Below the pieces are notes generated by a model that saw only the letters and a list, made by a program, of their open reading frames with translations, did no database searches and was not told the origin of the DNA. 64,000 nt of DNA. Source: DATBLE01 sp046734415 (GTDB lineage: Bacteria > Actinomycetota > Thermoleophilia > Gaiellales > Gaiellaceae). The DNA lies in the NCBI GenBank assembly GCA_046734415.1, contig JBKPRD010000059.1, positions 1-64,000 of the forward strand, written 5' to 3'. Every line of letters starts with the position of its first letter. The first letter of the stretch is position 1. The translations under genes were made by a program, and so were the position numbers. Positions 17,026 to 24,822 of the stretch are shown here, in pieces.

Positions 17026-17154
17026 CTAGTGCTTGCGGATCTTCCGCGAGAGCGTGCCCAGCCCGATCACCGCGAGGAAAATCAGCCCCACGATCAGCAT
17101 GCCGGTGATGACGTCACGGCCCTCCTTGGCGGCGTCGGCGAGCAGCGCGAGCAC
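17026..17154 (-). CDS. Small single-helix membrane protein, unknown
   Basis: A 42-codon frame from GTG at 17154 to TAG at 17026-17028. The N-terminal third is polar (DAAKEGRD), the middle (about residues 15-33) is a strong hydrophobic helix, and the end is basic (SRKIRKH), the shape of a type I/III small membrane protein with a cytoplasmic positive end. It lies nine bases downstream of the 17164-17625 gene and 53 bp upstream of the substrate-binding protein gene on the same strand, so it is placed like a real operon member. No clear Shine-Dalgarno; an internal ATG at codon 19 is less likely. Confidence 0.5.
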   Translation of the reverse strand: MLALLADAAKEGRDVITGMLIVGLIFLAVIGLGTLSRKIRKH

Positions 17155-17163
17155 GGCCCGAGT

Positions 17164-17625
17164 CTAACCCACGCGGGCGGCGTGGGCCGCGAGCGCGCGC
17201 TCGACCTCGACCGCGTCGACGGGTGGACCCGACCTGAGGCGTCCGGCGCTCGCCGCCCATGCCTCCCCGTCGCCGGGCGACCGGTCTGCGCGCAGCTGCG
17301 CGCAGACGGAGATGAGCCCGGCAAGCTCCGCCACGGCCCCTACGGCGCGGTGCTCGGCGATCCGGACGAGGCCGTGCGCGTACAAGTAGTCGCCGAGCAG
17401 CAGTGCGGTGTGCCGGTCGCCGGGCTCGAACAGGCGTGCCGTCCCGTAGTGGAGCAGATAGCCCTCGTAGATCGTCTCCAGCCCGAGCGCCCAGCGATCG
17501 TCGGCAAGCGGGGAGAAGACCGGCTCGTGCTCCGGGTCACGCCTGAGCGCCTCGCGCCAGAGCGGGCTCTCGGTCGCCGCTTCGTCGACGATCGTCGACC
17601 AGAGGTCAACGGAAGAGGTCGCCAA
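17164..17625 (-). CDS. Hypothetical protein next to hemL
   Basis: 153 residues, mostly helical by composition, with no signal peptide or membrane segment. I do not recognise the family. A central stretch (TALLLGDYLYAHGLVRIAE) looks like part of an all-alpha bundle and faintly recalls the GDYLYARAF region of polyprenyl synthases, but the aspartate-rich motifs are missing. The 5' end overlaps the hemL stop by 20 bp, so the two are probably co-translated and it may relate to heme or prenyl metabolism. That is context only. Confidence 0.6.
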   Translation of the reverse strand: MATSSVDLWSTIVDEAATESPLWREALRRDPEHEPVFSPLADDRWALGLETIYEGYLLHYGTARLFEPGDRHTALLLGDYLYAHGLVRIAEHRAVGAVAELAGLISVCAQLRADRSPGDGEAWAASAGRLRSGPPVDAVEVERALAAHAARVG

Positions 17626-18859
17626 CCGCCTCCACCGTCCGCTCGATCTCCGGTTCGCCGTGCGCCGTCGAGACGAACCAGGCCTCGTACTCCGAAGGCG
17701 CGACGTAGATCCCGCGCTCGAGCAGGTGGCGGAAGAGCTCCGCGTACCGCTCGGTGCCGGAAACGTCGTCGAGCCGGCGGACGGGCTCCTCCTGTGTGAA
17801 CAGGGTCAGCATCGCCCCCACCCTTTGCACCCGGCCGAACGGCGCGAGGCCCGCTTCGAGTCTTGCGCCCACCTGCTCGAGCCGGTCGTACACCCGCGGG
17901 TCGCGGAGCCGGCGAAGGACCGAAAGCCCGGCCGCCGTCGCGAGCGGGTTCCCGGAGAGCGTTCCCGCCTGGTAGACCTCGCCAGCCGGAGCGAGGTGGT
18001 CCATCACCTCGGCTCGGCCGCCGAACGCCGCGAGCGGGAGCCCGCCGCCGACGATCTTGCCGAGCACCGTCAGGTCGGGCGTCACGCCGTACCGCTCCTG
18101 GGCGCCCCCGCGGGCGACGCGGAACCCGGTGATCACCTCGTCGAAGACGAGCAGCGCGCCGGAGGCGTCGCACAGCGAGCGCAGCGCCTCGAGGAAGCCG
18201 GGCTCGGGCGGGACGACGCCCATGTTCCCCGCGACCGGCTCGACGATCACGCAGGCGAGCCCCTCGCCCCACCGGGCGACAGCCGCGGCGGCAGCGTCCG
18301 CGTCGTTGTACGCGCAGACGATCGTGTCCTGGGCGGCGCCGCTCGGGACGCCGGGCGACGACGGGATGCCCAGCGTCGCGAGCCCGGAGCCGGCGCTCGC
18401 GAGCAGCGCGTCGGCGTGGCCGTGGTAGCAGCCGGCGAACTTGAGGATCCGGTCGCGGTGCGTGAAGCCGCGGGCGAGGCGGATCGCGCTCATCGAGGCC
18501 TCCGTCCCGGAGGAGACGAGGCGCACCTTCTCGACCGACGGGAACGCGTCGACGATCTCGGCCGCGAGCTCGACCTCGCGCTCGGTCGGCGCGCCGAAGC
18601 TCGTCCCGTCCGCGGCCGCCTCGGCGACCGCGGCAAGCGTCTCCGGGTCTGCGTGCCCGAAGATCAGCGGGCCCCACGACATCACCCAGTCGATGTACCG
18701 GCGGCCGTCGACGTCCTCGATCTCCGCGCCGGCGCCCCGGCGCATGAAGACGGGCTCGTCGAGCCCGACCGCCCGCATCGCGCGGACCGGCGAGTTGACG
18801 CCCCCTGGGATCAGCTCGAGCGCGCGCCGGTAGAGATCGGTGCGCGTGGTCAGAGCCAC
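17606..18859 (-). CDS. hemL: Glutamate-1-semialdehyde 2,1-aminomutase
   Basis: 417 residues from GTG at 18859, a start that overlaps the hemB end by 10 bp and gives the usual N-terminus (LYRRALELIPGGVNSPVRAM). The PLP lysine is K268 in VLGKIVGGGLP, and FDEVITGFR supplies the cofactor aspartate. It converts glutamate-1-semialdehyde to 5-aminolevulinate, showing that the organism makes heme by the C5 route. Coupling with hemB puts consecutive enzymes together; hemA, hemC and hemD are not in the window. Confidence 0.95.
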   Translation of the reverse strand: MALTTRTDLYRRALELIPGGVNSPVRAMRAVGLDEPVFMRRGAGAEIEDVDGRRYIDWVMSWGPLIFGHADPETLAAVAEAAADGTSFGAPTEREVELAAEIVDAFPSVEKVRLVSSGTEASMSAIRLARGFTHRDRILKFAGCYHGHADALLASAGSGLATLGIPSSPGVPSGAAQDTIVCAYNDADAAAAAVARWGEGLACVIVEPVAGNMGVVPPEPGFLEALRSLCDASGALLVFDEVITGFRVARGGAQERYGVTPDLTVLGKIVGGGLPLAAFGGRAEVMDHLAPAGEVYQAGTLSGNPLATAAGLSVLRRLRDPRVYDRLEQVGARLEAGLAPFGRVQRVGAMLTLFTQEEPVRRLDDVSGTERYAELFRHLLERGIYVAPSEYEAWFVSTAHGEPEIERTVEAVGDLFR

Positions 18860-19797
18860 GCGGCGAGGTCCTTCGTCCAGTACGAGACGACGATGTCGGC
18901 GCCGGCGCGCTTGATCGCCGTCAGCGACTCCAGCGCGGCCTGCCGCTCGTCCAGCCACCCCTGCGCAACGGCAGCCTTGACCATCGCGTACTCGCCCGAG
19001 ACGTTGTAGGCGGCGAGCGGGAGATCGAAACGCTCGCGCGCGGCCCGGATCACGTCGAGGTACGGGAGCGCCGGCTTGACCATGATCACGTCGGCGCCCT
19101 CGGCGATGTCGAGCTCGCACTCGCGCAGTGCTTCGCGGACGTTCGCCGGATCCATCTGGTAGCCGCGCCGGTCGCCGAACGCCGGGGCCGAGTCGGCCGC
19201 CTCGCGGAACGGCCCGTAGAAGGCCGACGCGTACTTCGCCGAGTACGCGACGATCGGCGTCTCCGGCAGCGCCTCGCGGATCGCCGCGACGCGGCCGTCC
19301 ATCATGTCGCTCGGGCAGACGACGTCCGCGCCGGCCTCGACGTGGCTGACGGCGGTCCGGGCGAGCAGGTCGAGGCTCGCGTCGTTGTCGACCTGTCCGT
19401 CGACCACGACGCCGCAGTGGCCGTGCGAGGTGTACTCGCAGAGGCAGACATCCGTGAGCAGCGCGAGCTCGGAGAAGCGCAGGCGGAGCGCACGCAGGGC
19501 GCGCTGGACGACGCCGTCGTCGTCCCAGGCGCCCGAGCCCTCCTCGTCCTTCTCGTCCGGGATCCCGAACAGGATCACGGCGCGGACGCCCGCCGCGACG
19601 AGGCGGTCGACCTCCTCGCCGAGCTCGTCCACCGACCAGCGGCCCATCGCCGGCAGCGCCTCGTTGGGCTCGGTCGCCGGGCCGACGAAGAGGGGCATGA
19701 CGAAGTCGTCGAGGTCGAGCCGCGTCTCTCGCACGAGCGAGCGGAGCGCGCCGGTGCGGCGCAGCCGCCGGAGACGGGTGACCGGGAACGTGCTCAT
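18850..19797 (-). CDS. hemB: Porphobilinogen synthase (delta-aminolevulinate dehydratase)
   Basis: 315 residues. The two Schiff-base lysines are K188 (YSAKYASAFYGPFREA) and K241 (VIMVKPALPYLD). Three cysteines at 118, 120 and 128 (DVCLCEYTSHGHCG) form the zinc-binding type of active site. It condenses two 5-aminolevulinate molecules to porphobilinogen. It is the first gene of the hemB-hemL-unknown group; 66 bp of unremarkable sequence separate it from the upstream ABC permease gene on the same strand. Confidence 0.96.
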   Translation of the reverse strand: MSTFPVTRLRRLRRTGALRSLVRETRLDLDDFVMPLFVGPATEPNEALPAMGRWSVDELGEEVDRLVAAGVRAVILFGIPDEKDEEGSGAWDDDGVVQRALRALRLRFSELALLTDVCLCEYTSHGHCGVVVDGQVDNDASLDLLARTAVSHVEAGADVVCPSDMMDGRVAAIREALPETPIVAYSAKYASAFYGPFREAADSAPAFGDRRGYQMDPANVREALRECELDIAEGADVIMVKPALPYLDVIRAARERFDLPLAAYNVSGEYAMVKAAVAQGWLDERQAALESLTAIKRAGADIVVSYWTKDLAAWL

Positions 19798-19863
19798 CTC
19801 GGGAAAGACTACGTCCGGCGCCGTTTCCGCAGCAGCCCGTCGATCTGCCGCCGGGAAACGAGC

Positions 19864-21192
19864 TCAGACGGCGAGGCGCCTGGCCGAGAGCCGGGCGAGC
19901 GCGAAGTATGCCGCGCCGAGCCCGACGAGCCAGGCCGCCTCGCGGGCGAGGACGCTCCAGGGCGCGCGGTCGTACAGCGCCGCCGAGAAGAAGCGGACGG
20001 CGTGCGCGAACGGGAAGGCGTCGCTGATCCAGGCGGCCGCGGGGACGATCTCGCGCGGCACGAGCCCGAGGAAGACGACCGGCAGGACGGCGAGCACGCC
20101 GACGAGCGAGGCCGTGCGCGACTCGCGCGCGAGCGCGCCGACGAGCGCGCCGACCGACCCGACCGCCGCCGCTGCGAGGACGACGCCGAGCAGCACCAGT
20201 GGAACGCGCTGCCACGGCTCCCCGCCGGCGACGTTCCCGGCCTCGACGGCGATCCCGAAACCGAGGAGGATCGCGAGCCCGAGGCCGAGCCCGACGACGA
20301 CGGCGAGCGCGACCTTTGCCGCCACCAGCCGGCCGAGGCCGACGAGCCCGCGCATCAACCGGCCGATCACGTTCTCGTCGCGCTCGGCGGCCAGCGCGCC
20401 GGCGGCGAGCAGCAGGCCGAGGAAGCTGATCGTGATCGCGAGCCCGTACGCCTGCACCTGCGCCGACAGCGCCGACGTGCGGCCTCTGCCCTTCTCCTCG
20501 TCGAGCACGATCGGCGACGCCGTTGCCCGAATCGCGTTGTCCGTCAGCGCGAGCGCCAGGCGGGCGTCGTGGACGAAGTCGGCGATCTGCGCCTTCTCCG
20601 GCGACGCCGGAAGCCGGGCGACCAGCTTCTGCGTGCCGTCGAGCCCGATGATCGAGAAGTCGTGGCCGAGCACCCGCCCCTTGCCGCCGTGCAGGAGCAG
20701 CTGGACGTATTCGATGTCGGCCTGGATGAACGCCTTCTGCAGGCGGAGGTTGAGGTTGTAGACGAGCGCCTGCATCTGCTGGCGCACCCGCGGCGTGATC
20801 CCGCCCGTGCCGGTCGCGAGCGTCAGGTGGGGGCTCGAGACCAGGCCCTGCAGCTCGTCGATGAAGCCGTCCGGGACCGTGATCACGGCGGCGACGCGCC
20901 CTGAGGCGAGCTGCCGGTCTGCGTCGCCCTGGCGCATCCGGACGAGCTCGACGTTCTTCGCGACCTCGTGGATCAGCGCGTCGATGTCGAACGTGTTGCC
21001 CGCGACGGTGACGCGGTGCGGGATCCGGTCGAGCCCGACGACGCCGACGCGCGGCTTCGCGTTCGCGTACGCCGCCGTGAGCCCGATCAGGAGCGCGATC
21101 ACGAGCGGGTAGGCGATCAGCACGCCGAGCAGCAGCGGCGAGCGGCGCAGCACGAGCAGGTCCTTGCGGAGGATGAGGAGGGACGCTCTCAG
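19864..21192 (-). CDS. ABC-2 type transporter permease
   Basis: About 440 residues. A first membrane helix (LLLGVLIAYPLVIALLIGL) is followed by a large extracytoplasmic domain of roughly 200 residues and five further helices, with a YhgE/Pip-like or YadH-like exporter layout. The start is unclear: the reading frame is continuous with CTG at 21192, overlapping the ATPase stop, while the next GTG is at 21153 inside the presumed N-terminal helix region. The ATPase gene directly upstream is its partner. Substrate unknown; such exporters move drugs, lipids or polymers. Confidence 0.8.
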   Translation of the reverse strand: MRASLLILRKDLLVLRRSPLLLGVLIAYPLVIALLIGLTAAYANAKPRVGVVGLDRIPHRVTVAGNTFDIDALIHEVAKNVELVRMRQGDADRQLASGRVAAVITVPDGFIDELQGLVSSPHLTLATGTGGITPRVRQQMQALVYNLNLRLQKAFIQADIEYVQLLLHGGKGRVLGHDFSIIGLDGTQKLVARLPASPEKAQIADFVHDARLALALTDNAIRATASPIVLDEEKGRGRTSALSAQVQAYGLAITISFLGLLLAAGALAAERDENVIGRLMRGLVGLGRLVAAKVALAVVVGLGLGLAILLGFGIAVEAGNVAGGEPWQRVPLVLLGVVLAAAAVGSVGALVGALARESRTASLVGVLAVLPVVFLGLVPREIVPAAAWISDAFPFAHAVRFFSAALYDRAPWSVLAREAAWLVGLGAAYFALARLSARRLAV

Positions 21193-21836
21193 AGAAGTGC
21201 TCCGGCCGCCTCCGAGCGCAGGTACTCCGCGACGGGCCCGTCGAAGACGATCCGGCCCTCGAGCAGGACGGCGACGCGGTCGGCGACGTGCTCGAGGTCC
21301 TGGACGTTCTGGGTGACGAGGACGACCGCGCCGCCCGCGTCGCGGACCGCGCGCGCGGTCTCCCACAGACGGCGGCGCTGCCTCGGGTCGAGCGCCGCCG
21401 TCGGCTCGTCCAGCAGGAGCACCTGCGGGTCGCCGAGGAGCGAGATCGCGAGGTCGAGCCGCTGGCGATTGCCGACCGAGAGCGCCGACGCCGGCCGCTC
21501 GTCGTCCGGCAGCTCGAGGCGTGCGAGCAGCGCATCCGCGCCGCCGGCGCCCTGGAGGCGCGCGAAGAGCTCGAGGTTCTGCCGCGCCGAGAGCCGGCCG
21601 TAGTGGGCCGGTCGCTGGGGCATCCAGCCGACGTGGACGCCACGTCCGACCTCGACCGAGCCACTGCTCGGGGGAAGCGCGCCGGCGAGGATCCCGAGCA
21701 GTGTCGATTTGCCCGCGCCGTTCGGCCCGACGAGGGCGAGCACCTCCCCGGCCCGCACCTCGACGTCCGCCGCCTCGAGCGCGACGTGGTCGCCGAAGCG
21801 CCGGCCGACGCCGCGCGCCGCGAGGAGAGGCGTCAC
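21189..21836 (-). CDS. ABC transporter ATP-binding protein with altered signature and H-loop
   Basis: 215 residues, a single nucleotide-binding domain. Walker A is GPNGAGKST (37-45), Walker B is VLLLDEP (about 139-145). The signature motif reads LSVGN (119-123) rather than LSGGQ, and the switch histidine position is Gln (Q176 in LVTQNVQD). It starts with GTG overlapping the AI-2E gene stop and overlaps the permease gene. It would energise the ABC-2 permease, perhaps with slow turnover because both sites in a homodimer would be altered. Confidence 0.88.
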   Translation of the reverse strand: MTPLLAARGVGRRFGDHVALEAADVEVRAGEVLALVGPNGAGKSTLLGILAGALPPSSGSVEVGRGVHVGWMPQRPAHYGRLSARQNLELFARLQGAGGADALLARLELPDDERPASALSVGNRQRLDLAISLLGDPQVLLLDEPTAALDPRQRRRLWETARAVRDAGGAVVLVTQNVQDLEHVADRVAVLLEGRIVFDGPVAEYLRSEAAGALL

Positions 21837-23095
21837 TGGCCGCTTGACCGGCGGAAGCGGCCCCGCGGCTTCTCGACCTCGGTTTCCGCCTCGGGCTCGG
21901 GCACGGGGGCGACGGGCGGCGGCTGCTCGACCTCGACCTCGAGGTCGATCGGGCCCGCGGTCCAGGGCTCGAGCCGGACGCGCTCGCCGAAGAACTCGTA
22001 GGCGGCCCTGGCGGCGGCGAGCAGCGGCAGCGCGACGAGTATCCCCGCGAGCCCGTAGACCTCACCGCCGGCGAGCAGGCCGAAGATGACGAGCAGCGGG
22101 TGGAGCCGTAGCGCGCTACCCATCACGTTGGGGACGACGACGTGCCCCTCGACCTGGTGGATGAGCAGGAACAGGATCGCCACCCAGAGCACCGAGATCG
22201 GGTCGACGACGACCGCGTAGATCGCGGCCGGGATCGCCCCGAGCCACGGGCCGAGGTAGGGGATCAGCTCCGTCACCCCGACCCAGACACCGAAGAGGAG
22301 CGCGTACTTGTCGGCGCCCGGCACGAGGCCGACCGCCCCGAGTATCCACATCCCCACCCCGGCGCTCGCTCCGATGATGAGCGAGATCAGGAACTGACCC
22401 TTCACGTAGCCGGCGACGGCGTGCTCCATCCGCACGAGCAGCGGCTCCGACCCCGGGTGGGGCGGGAATCGCCTGTCGATCCCTCGTGCGAGCCGGTCGA
22501 AGTCGAGCAGCATGTAGATCGAGACGACGAGCACGACGACGGCCGAGAAGAGGAACTTCCCGATCGAGATCGCCGCTCCCTCGACGAAGTCGACGACCTT
22601 GCCGGTGTACTTGCCGACGTCCTTCTCGCGGATCTGCGTCACCCAGCGGTGGCCGCGCTCCTGCACCTTGATCGAGCCCAGGCCGTGGGTGTCGAGCCAG
22701 TGCTGAAGACGGTCGACGTCGCGATCGGCGTCGGTCGTCGGGGGCTGTCCGTGGACGACCGTAAAGTAGGTGTCGAACCGGTTTGCGGCCGTCTTCGTCT
22801 GATCGACGAGGACGGTGGCGAGACCCCAGATGACAGCGATCAGGGCCGCCGCAAACACGACGTACACGACCGCGACCGAGAAGCCGCGGCGGATCCGGAA
22901 CCGCCCGAGCTGCACGGAGCTCATCCACTTGACGAGCGGGTCGACGAGCAGCGCGATCAGGCTCGCGACGAGGAAGAGGAAGACGACGTGAAAGACGCGG
23001 CCCGCTACGACCCAGATCAGGATCAGCAGCACCGGAAGCCCGACCAGCTGGATCCAGCGCGGGATCTGGATCTTGGGCGCAGCGCCCGGGGGCAT
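21833..23095 (-). CDS. AI-2E family transporter (UPF0118/PerM type)
   Basis: 420 residues from ATG at 23095. Seven to eight hydrophobic segments, an extracytoplasmic domain at about 115-200, and the family signature region TELIPYLGPWLGAIPAAIYAVVVDP followed by a VVVPNVMGSALRLHPLLVI-like segment. The family includes AI-2 exporters and sodium/proton antiporters; true substrates are mostly unknown. The C-terminal ~50 residues are Pro/Glu-rich, then basic (PRGRFRRSSGQ), probably cytoplasmic. It precedes the ABC exporter genes with a four-base overlap. Confidence 0.88.
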   Translation of the reverse strand: MPPGAAPKIQIPRWIQLVGLPVLLILIWVVAGRVFHVVFLFLVASLIALLVDPLVKWMSSVQLGRFRIRRGFSVAVVYVVFAAALIAVIWGLATVLVDQTKTAANRFDTYFTVVHGQPPTTDADRDVDRLQHWLDTHGLGSIKVQERGHRWVTQIREKDVGKYTGKVVDFVEGAAISIGKFLFSAVVVLVVSIYMLLDFDRLARGIDRRFPPHPGSEPLLVRMEHAVAGYVKGQFLISLIIGASAGVGMWILGAVGLVPGADKYALLFGVWVGVTELIPYLGPWLGAIPAAIYAVVVDPISVLWVAILFLLIHQVEGHVVVPNVMGSALRLHPLLVIFGLLAGGEVYGLAGILVALPLLAAARAAYEFFGERVRLEPWTAGPIDLEVEVEQPPPVAPVPEPEAETEVEKPRGRFRRSSGQ

Positions 23096-23254
23096 CGCGA
23101 GGATCGTACCGCGCGTGCCGTACGCCCACGCCCGAGCGTGTGGGACTGGTCGCTCGACATGGAGGGCTCGCTGGCGCTCGATCGGGAGGAGAGCTGGCTC
23201 GATTCGGTCCCTACCCGGTTGAAGGTGCACGGCCCCTCGGCTACGGTGCCGCCG

Positions 23255-24031
23255 ATGCACTCCGTCCCCGCCTACCGGCGGTCGGAGCGCCGCGCGCCCA
23301 GAGTCGCCCGTCGCGCCCGCCGCCGTGCCTTTCTGACGCTCATCGCACTTGCCTTCGTGGTCGTGCTGTTCCTGGCGGCGTTCCGCCCGGGTTCCTCGAC
23401 GCCGGTCGTCGGGGTCGGCGTGCCCGCGAGCGCATCGCGCCTGCTGCCCGCAGGTCCCCCCACGCCCCTCGTCATCGCCACCCACGGCCCGCTGCACATC
23501 CAGCTGCCGGTGAACGAGCGGAACGTGACTGCGATCGGCTACCACGGCGCCGGCGAGGACGTGCTGGCGCTCGATCCGCTCGGGCGCCAGGCCAACGAGG
23601 GCCTCTTCTCCCGCCTCGTCCATCGGATCTTCGGAGGCGCCGGCGGCGGCGTCGCCTACTACCAGCTCGGCGGCGGCGATGGCCCGTCGACGGGCTCGCT
23701 GAACGTCGGCGCCGCGCCGGGGACGGACGTCTACTCGCCGGTCGACGGCACGATCGTCGGGCTGCGCGACAACGTCCTCGACGGCATGGCCTACGGCTCG
23801 GTGATCGACATCCAACCCTCCGACGAGCCGTCCGTCGTCCTCTCGATCACGCACCTCCGCCCCGATCCGGCGCTGCGGGTCGGATCGACGGTCTCGAGCC
23901 GAACGTCGAGAATCGGCTCGGTGCTGGACTTCGCCGGCGTCGAGCGCCTCGCGCTCGCGCGGTACACCCAGGACGCCGGCAACCACGTCGCGATCTCGGT
24001 GCGCTCCGCCACTACCGTGCCGCTGCGCTAG
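23255..24031 (+). CDS. Membrane-anchored M23-like (LysM/peptidase-fold) protein, probably non-catalytic
   Basis: 258 residues from ATG at 23255; an in-frame ATG at 23159 would add 32 residues. A basic N-terminus (RRARRRAF) precedes one membrane helix (about 29-47). The C-terminal half looks like the beta-barrel of M23 peptidases (GTDVYSPVDGTIVGLRDNV, YGSVIDIQ), but the first zinc histidine of the HxGxD pattern is absent here (APGTDV) and no HxH is evident. It may bind cell wall or regulate another hydrolase. It is followed 11 bp later by the phosphoesterase gene. Confidence 0.65.
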   Translation: MHSVPAYRRSERRAPRVARRARRRAFLTLIALAFVVVLFLAAFRPGSSTPVVGVGVPASASRLLPAGPPTPLVIATHGPLHIQLPVNERNVTAIGYHGAGEDVLALDPLGRQANEGLFSRLVHRIFGGAGGGVAYYQLGGGDGPSTGSLNVGAAPGTDVYSPVDGTIVGLRDNVLDGMAYGSVIDIQPSDEPSVVLSITHLRPDPALRVGSTVSSRTSRIGSVLDFAGVERLALARYTQDAGNHVAISVRSATTVPLR

Positions 24032-24042
24032 AAGCCGGTCGG

Positions 24043-24822
24043 GTGCGCATCCTCTTCCTCGCCGACGTCTTCGGCACGGCCGGACGGCACGCGGTCGAGC
24101 AGCGGCTGCCGGCGCTCCGGGACGAGCTCGGCGCCGGCTTCTGCATCGTCAACGGCGAGAACGCGGCCGACGGCAAGGGCCTGACGCCCCGCCTCGCGGA
24201 CAAGCTGCTCGCGGCCGGGGCGGATGTTGTCACGCTGGGCAACCACGTCTGGGCCCGCGACGAGATCGGGCCCTACCTCGCCGCCTCCGAGCGGGTGATC
24301 AGGCCGGCGAACACTGCCTCGGGCTCGCCGGGCCGCGGACTCGCGATCGCTCCGGCCGCGGACGGGACGGAGGTGGCGGTCGTCAACCTGCTGGGTTGGC
24401 TCTTCCTCGACGTCGTCTGCGGGCCCTTTGAGGTCGTCGACGACGTGGTCGAGCAGGCCCGCGCCCACACGCCGGTCGTCGTCGTCGACTTCCACGCCGA
24501 GGCGACGAGCGAGAAGGTCGCGCTCGCGCGGTACCTCGACGGCCGCGTGACGGCCGTCGTCGGCACTCACACCCACGTGCAGACGAACGACGCGCGGGTC
24601 CAGCCGGGCGGCACGGCCGCGATCACCGACGCCGGAATGACGGGACCCCACGACTCCGTGATCGGCGTCGAGGCCGACCTCGCGATCAGGCGGATGCGGA
24701 CCGGGATGCCGGTCAGGTTCCGCCCGGCCGAGGGCGGCGTGCGGCTCGAGGGCGTCGTCCTCGACTGCAACGCGGACGGACGCGCGACCGCTATCGAGCC
24801 GCTGCGGATCGAGCTCGGATAG
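24043..24822 (+). CDS. ymdB: TIGR00282/YmdB family metallophosphoesterase
   Basis: 259 residues from GTG at 24043 (VRILFLADVFGTAGR). Metal-binding blocks are FLADVFG, NGENAADGKGL, TLGNHVWARDEI, VDFHAEATSEK and VGTHTHVQTND, which together match the YmdB family of dimetal 2',3'-cyclic nucleotide phosphodiesterases. In Bacillus YmdB affects biofilm and motility decisions and lies beside rny; no rny gene is seen here. Its last 32 bases overlap the convergent glycosyltransferase gene. Confidence 0.88.
   Translation: MRILFLADVFGTAGRHAVEQRLPALRDELGAGFCIVNGENAADGKGLTPRLADKLLAAGADVVTLGNHVWARDEIGPYLAASERVIRPANTASGSPGRGLAIAPAADGTEVAVVNLLGWLFLDVVCGPFEVVDDVVEQARAHTPVVVVDFHAEATSEKVALARYLDGRVTAVVGTHTHVQTNDARVQPGGTAAITDAGMTGPHDSVIGVEADLAIRRMRTGMPVRFRPAEGGVRLEGVVLDCNADGRATAIEPLRIELG

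Noticed and set aside
17606..21664. A minus-strand frame of 1352 codons that could suggest a giant fusion.
   Set aside because: Only the last 417 codons (hemL) carry recognisable protein; the rest is a shadow of hemB and ABC transporter genes in another frame.
23125..23144. Imperfect repeat CCCACGC/GCGTGTGGG upstream of the M23-like gene.
   Set aside because: Arms need a two-base bulge and no second copy was found, so I do not call it an operator.
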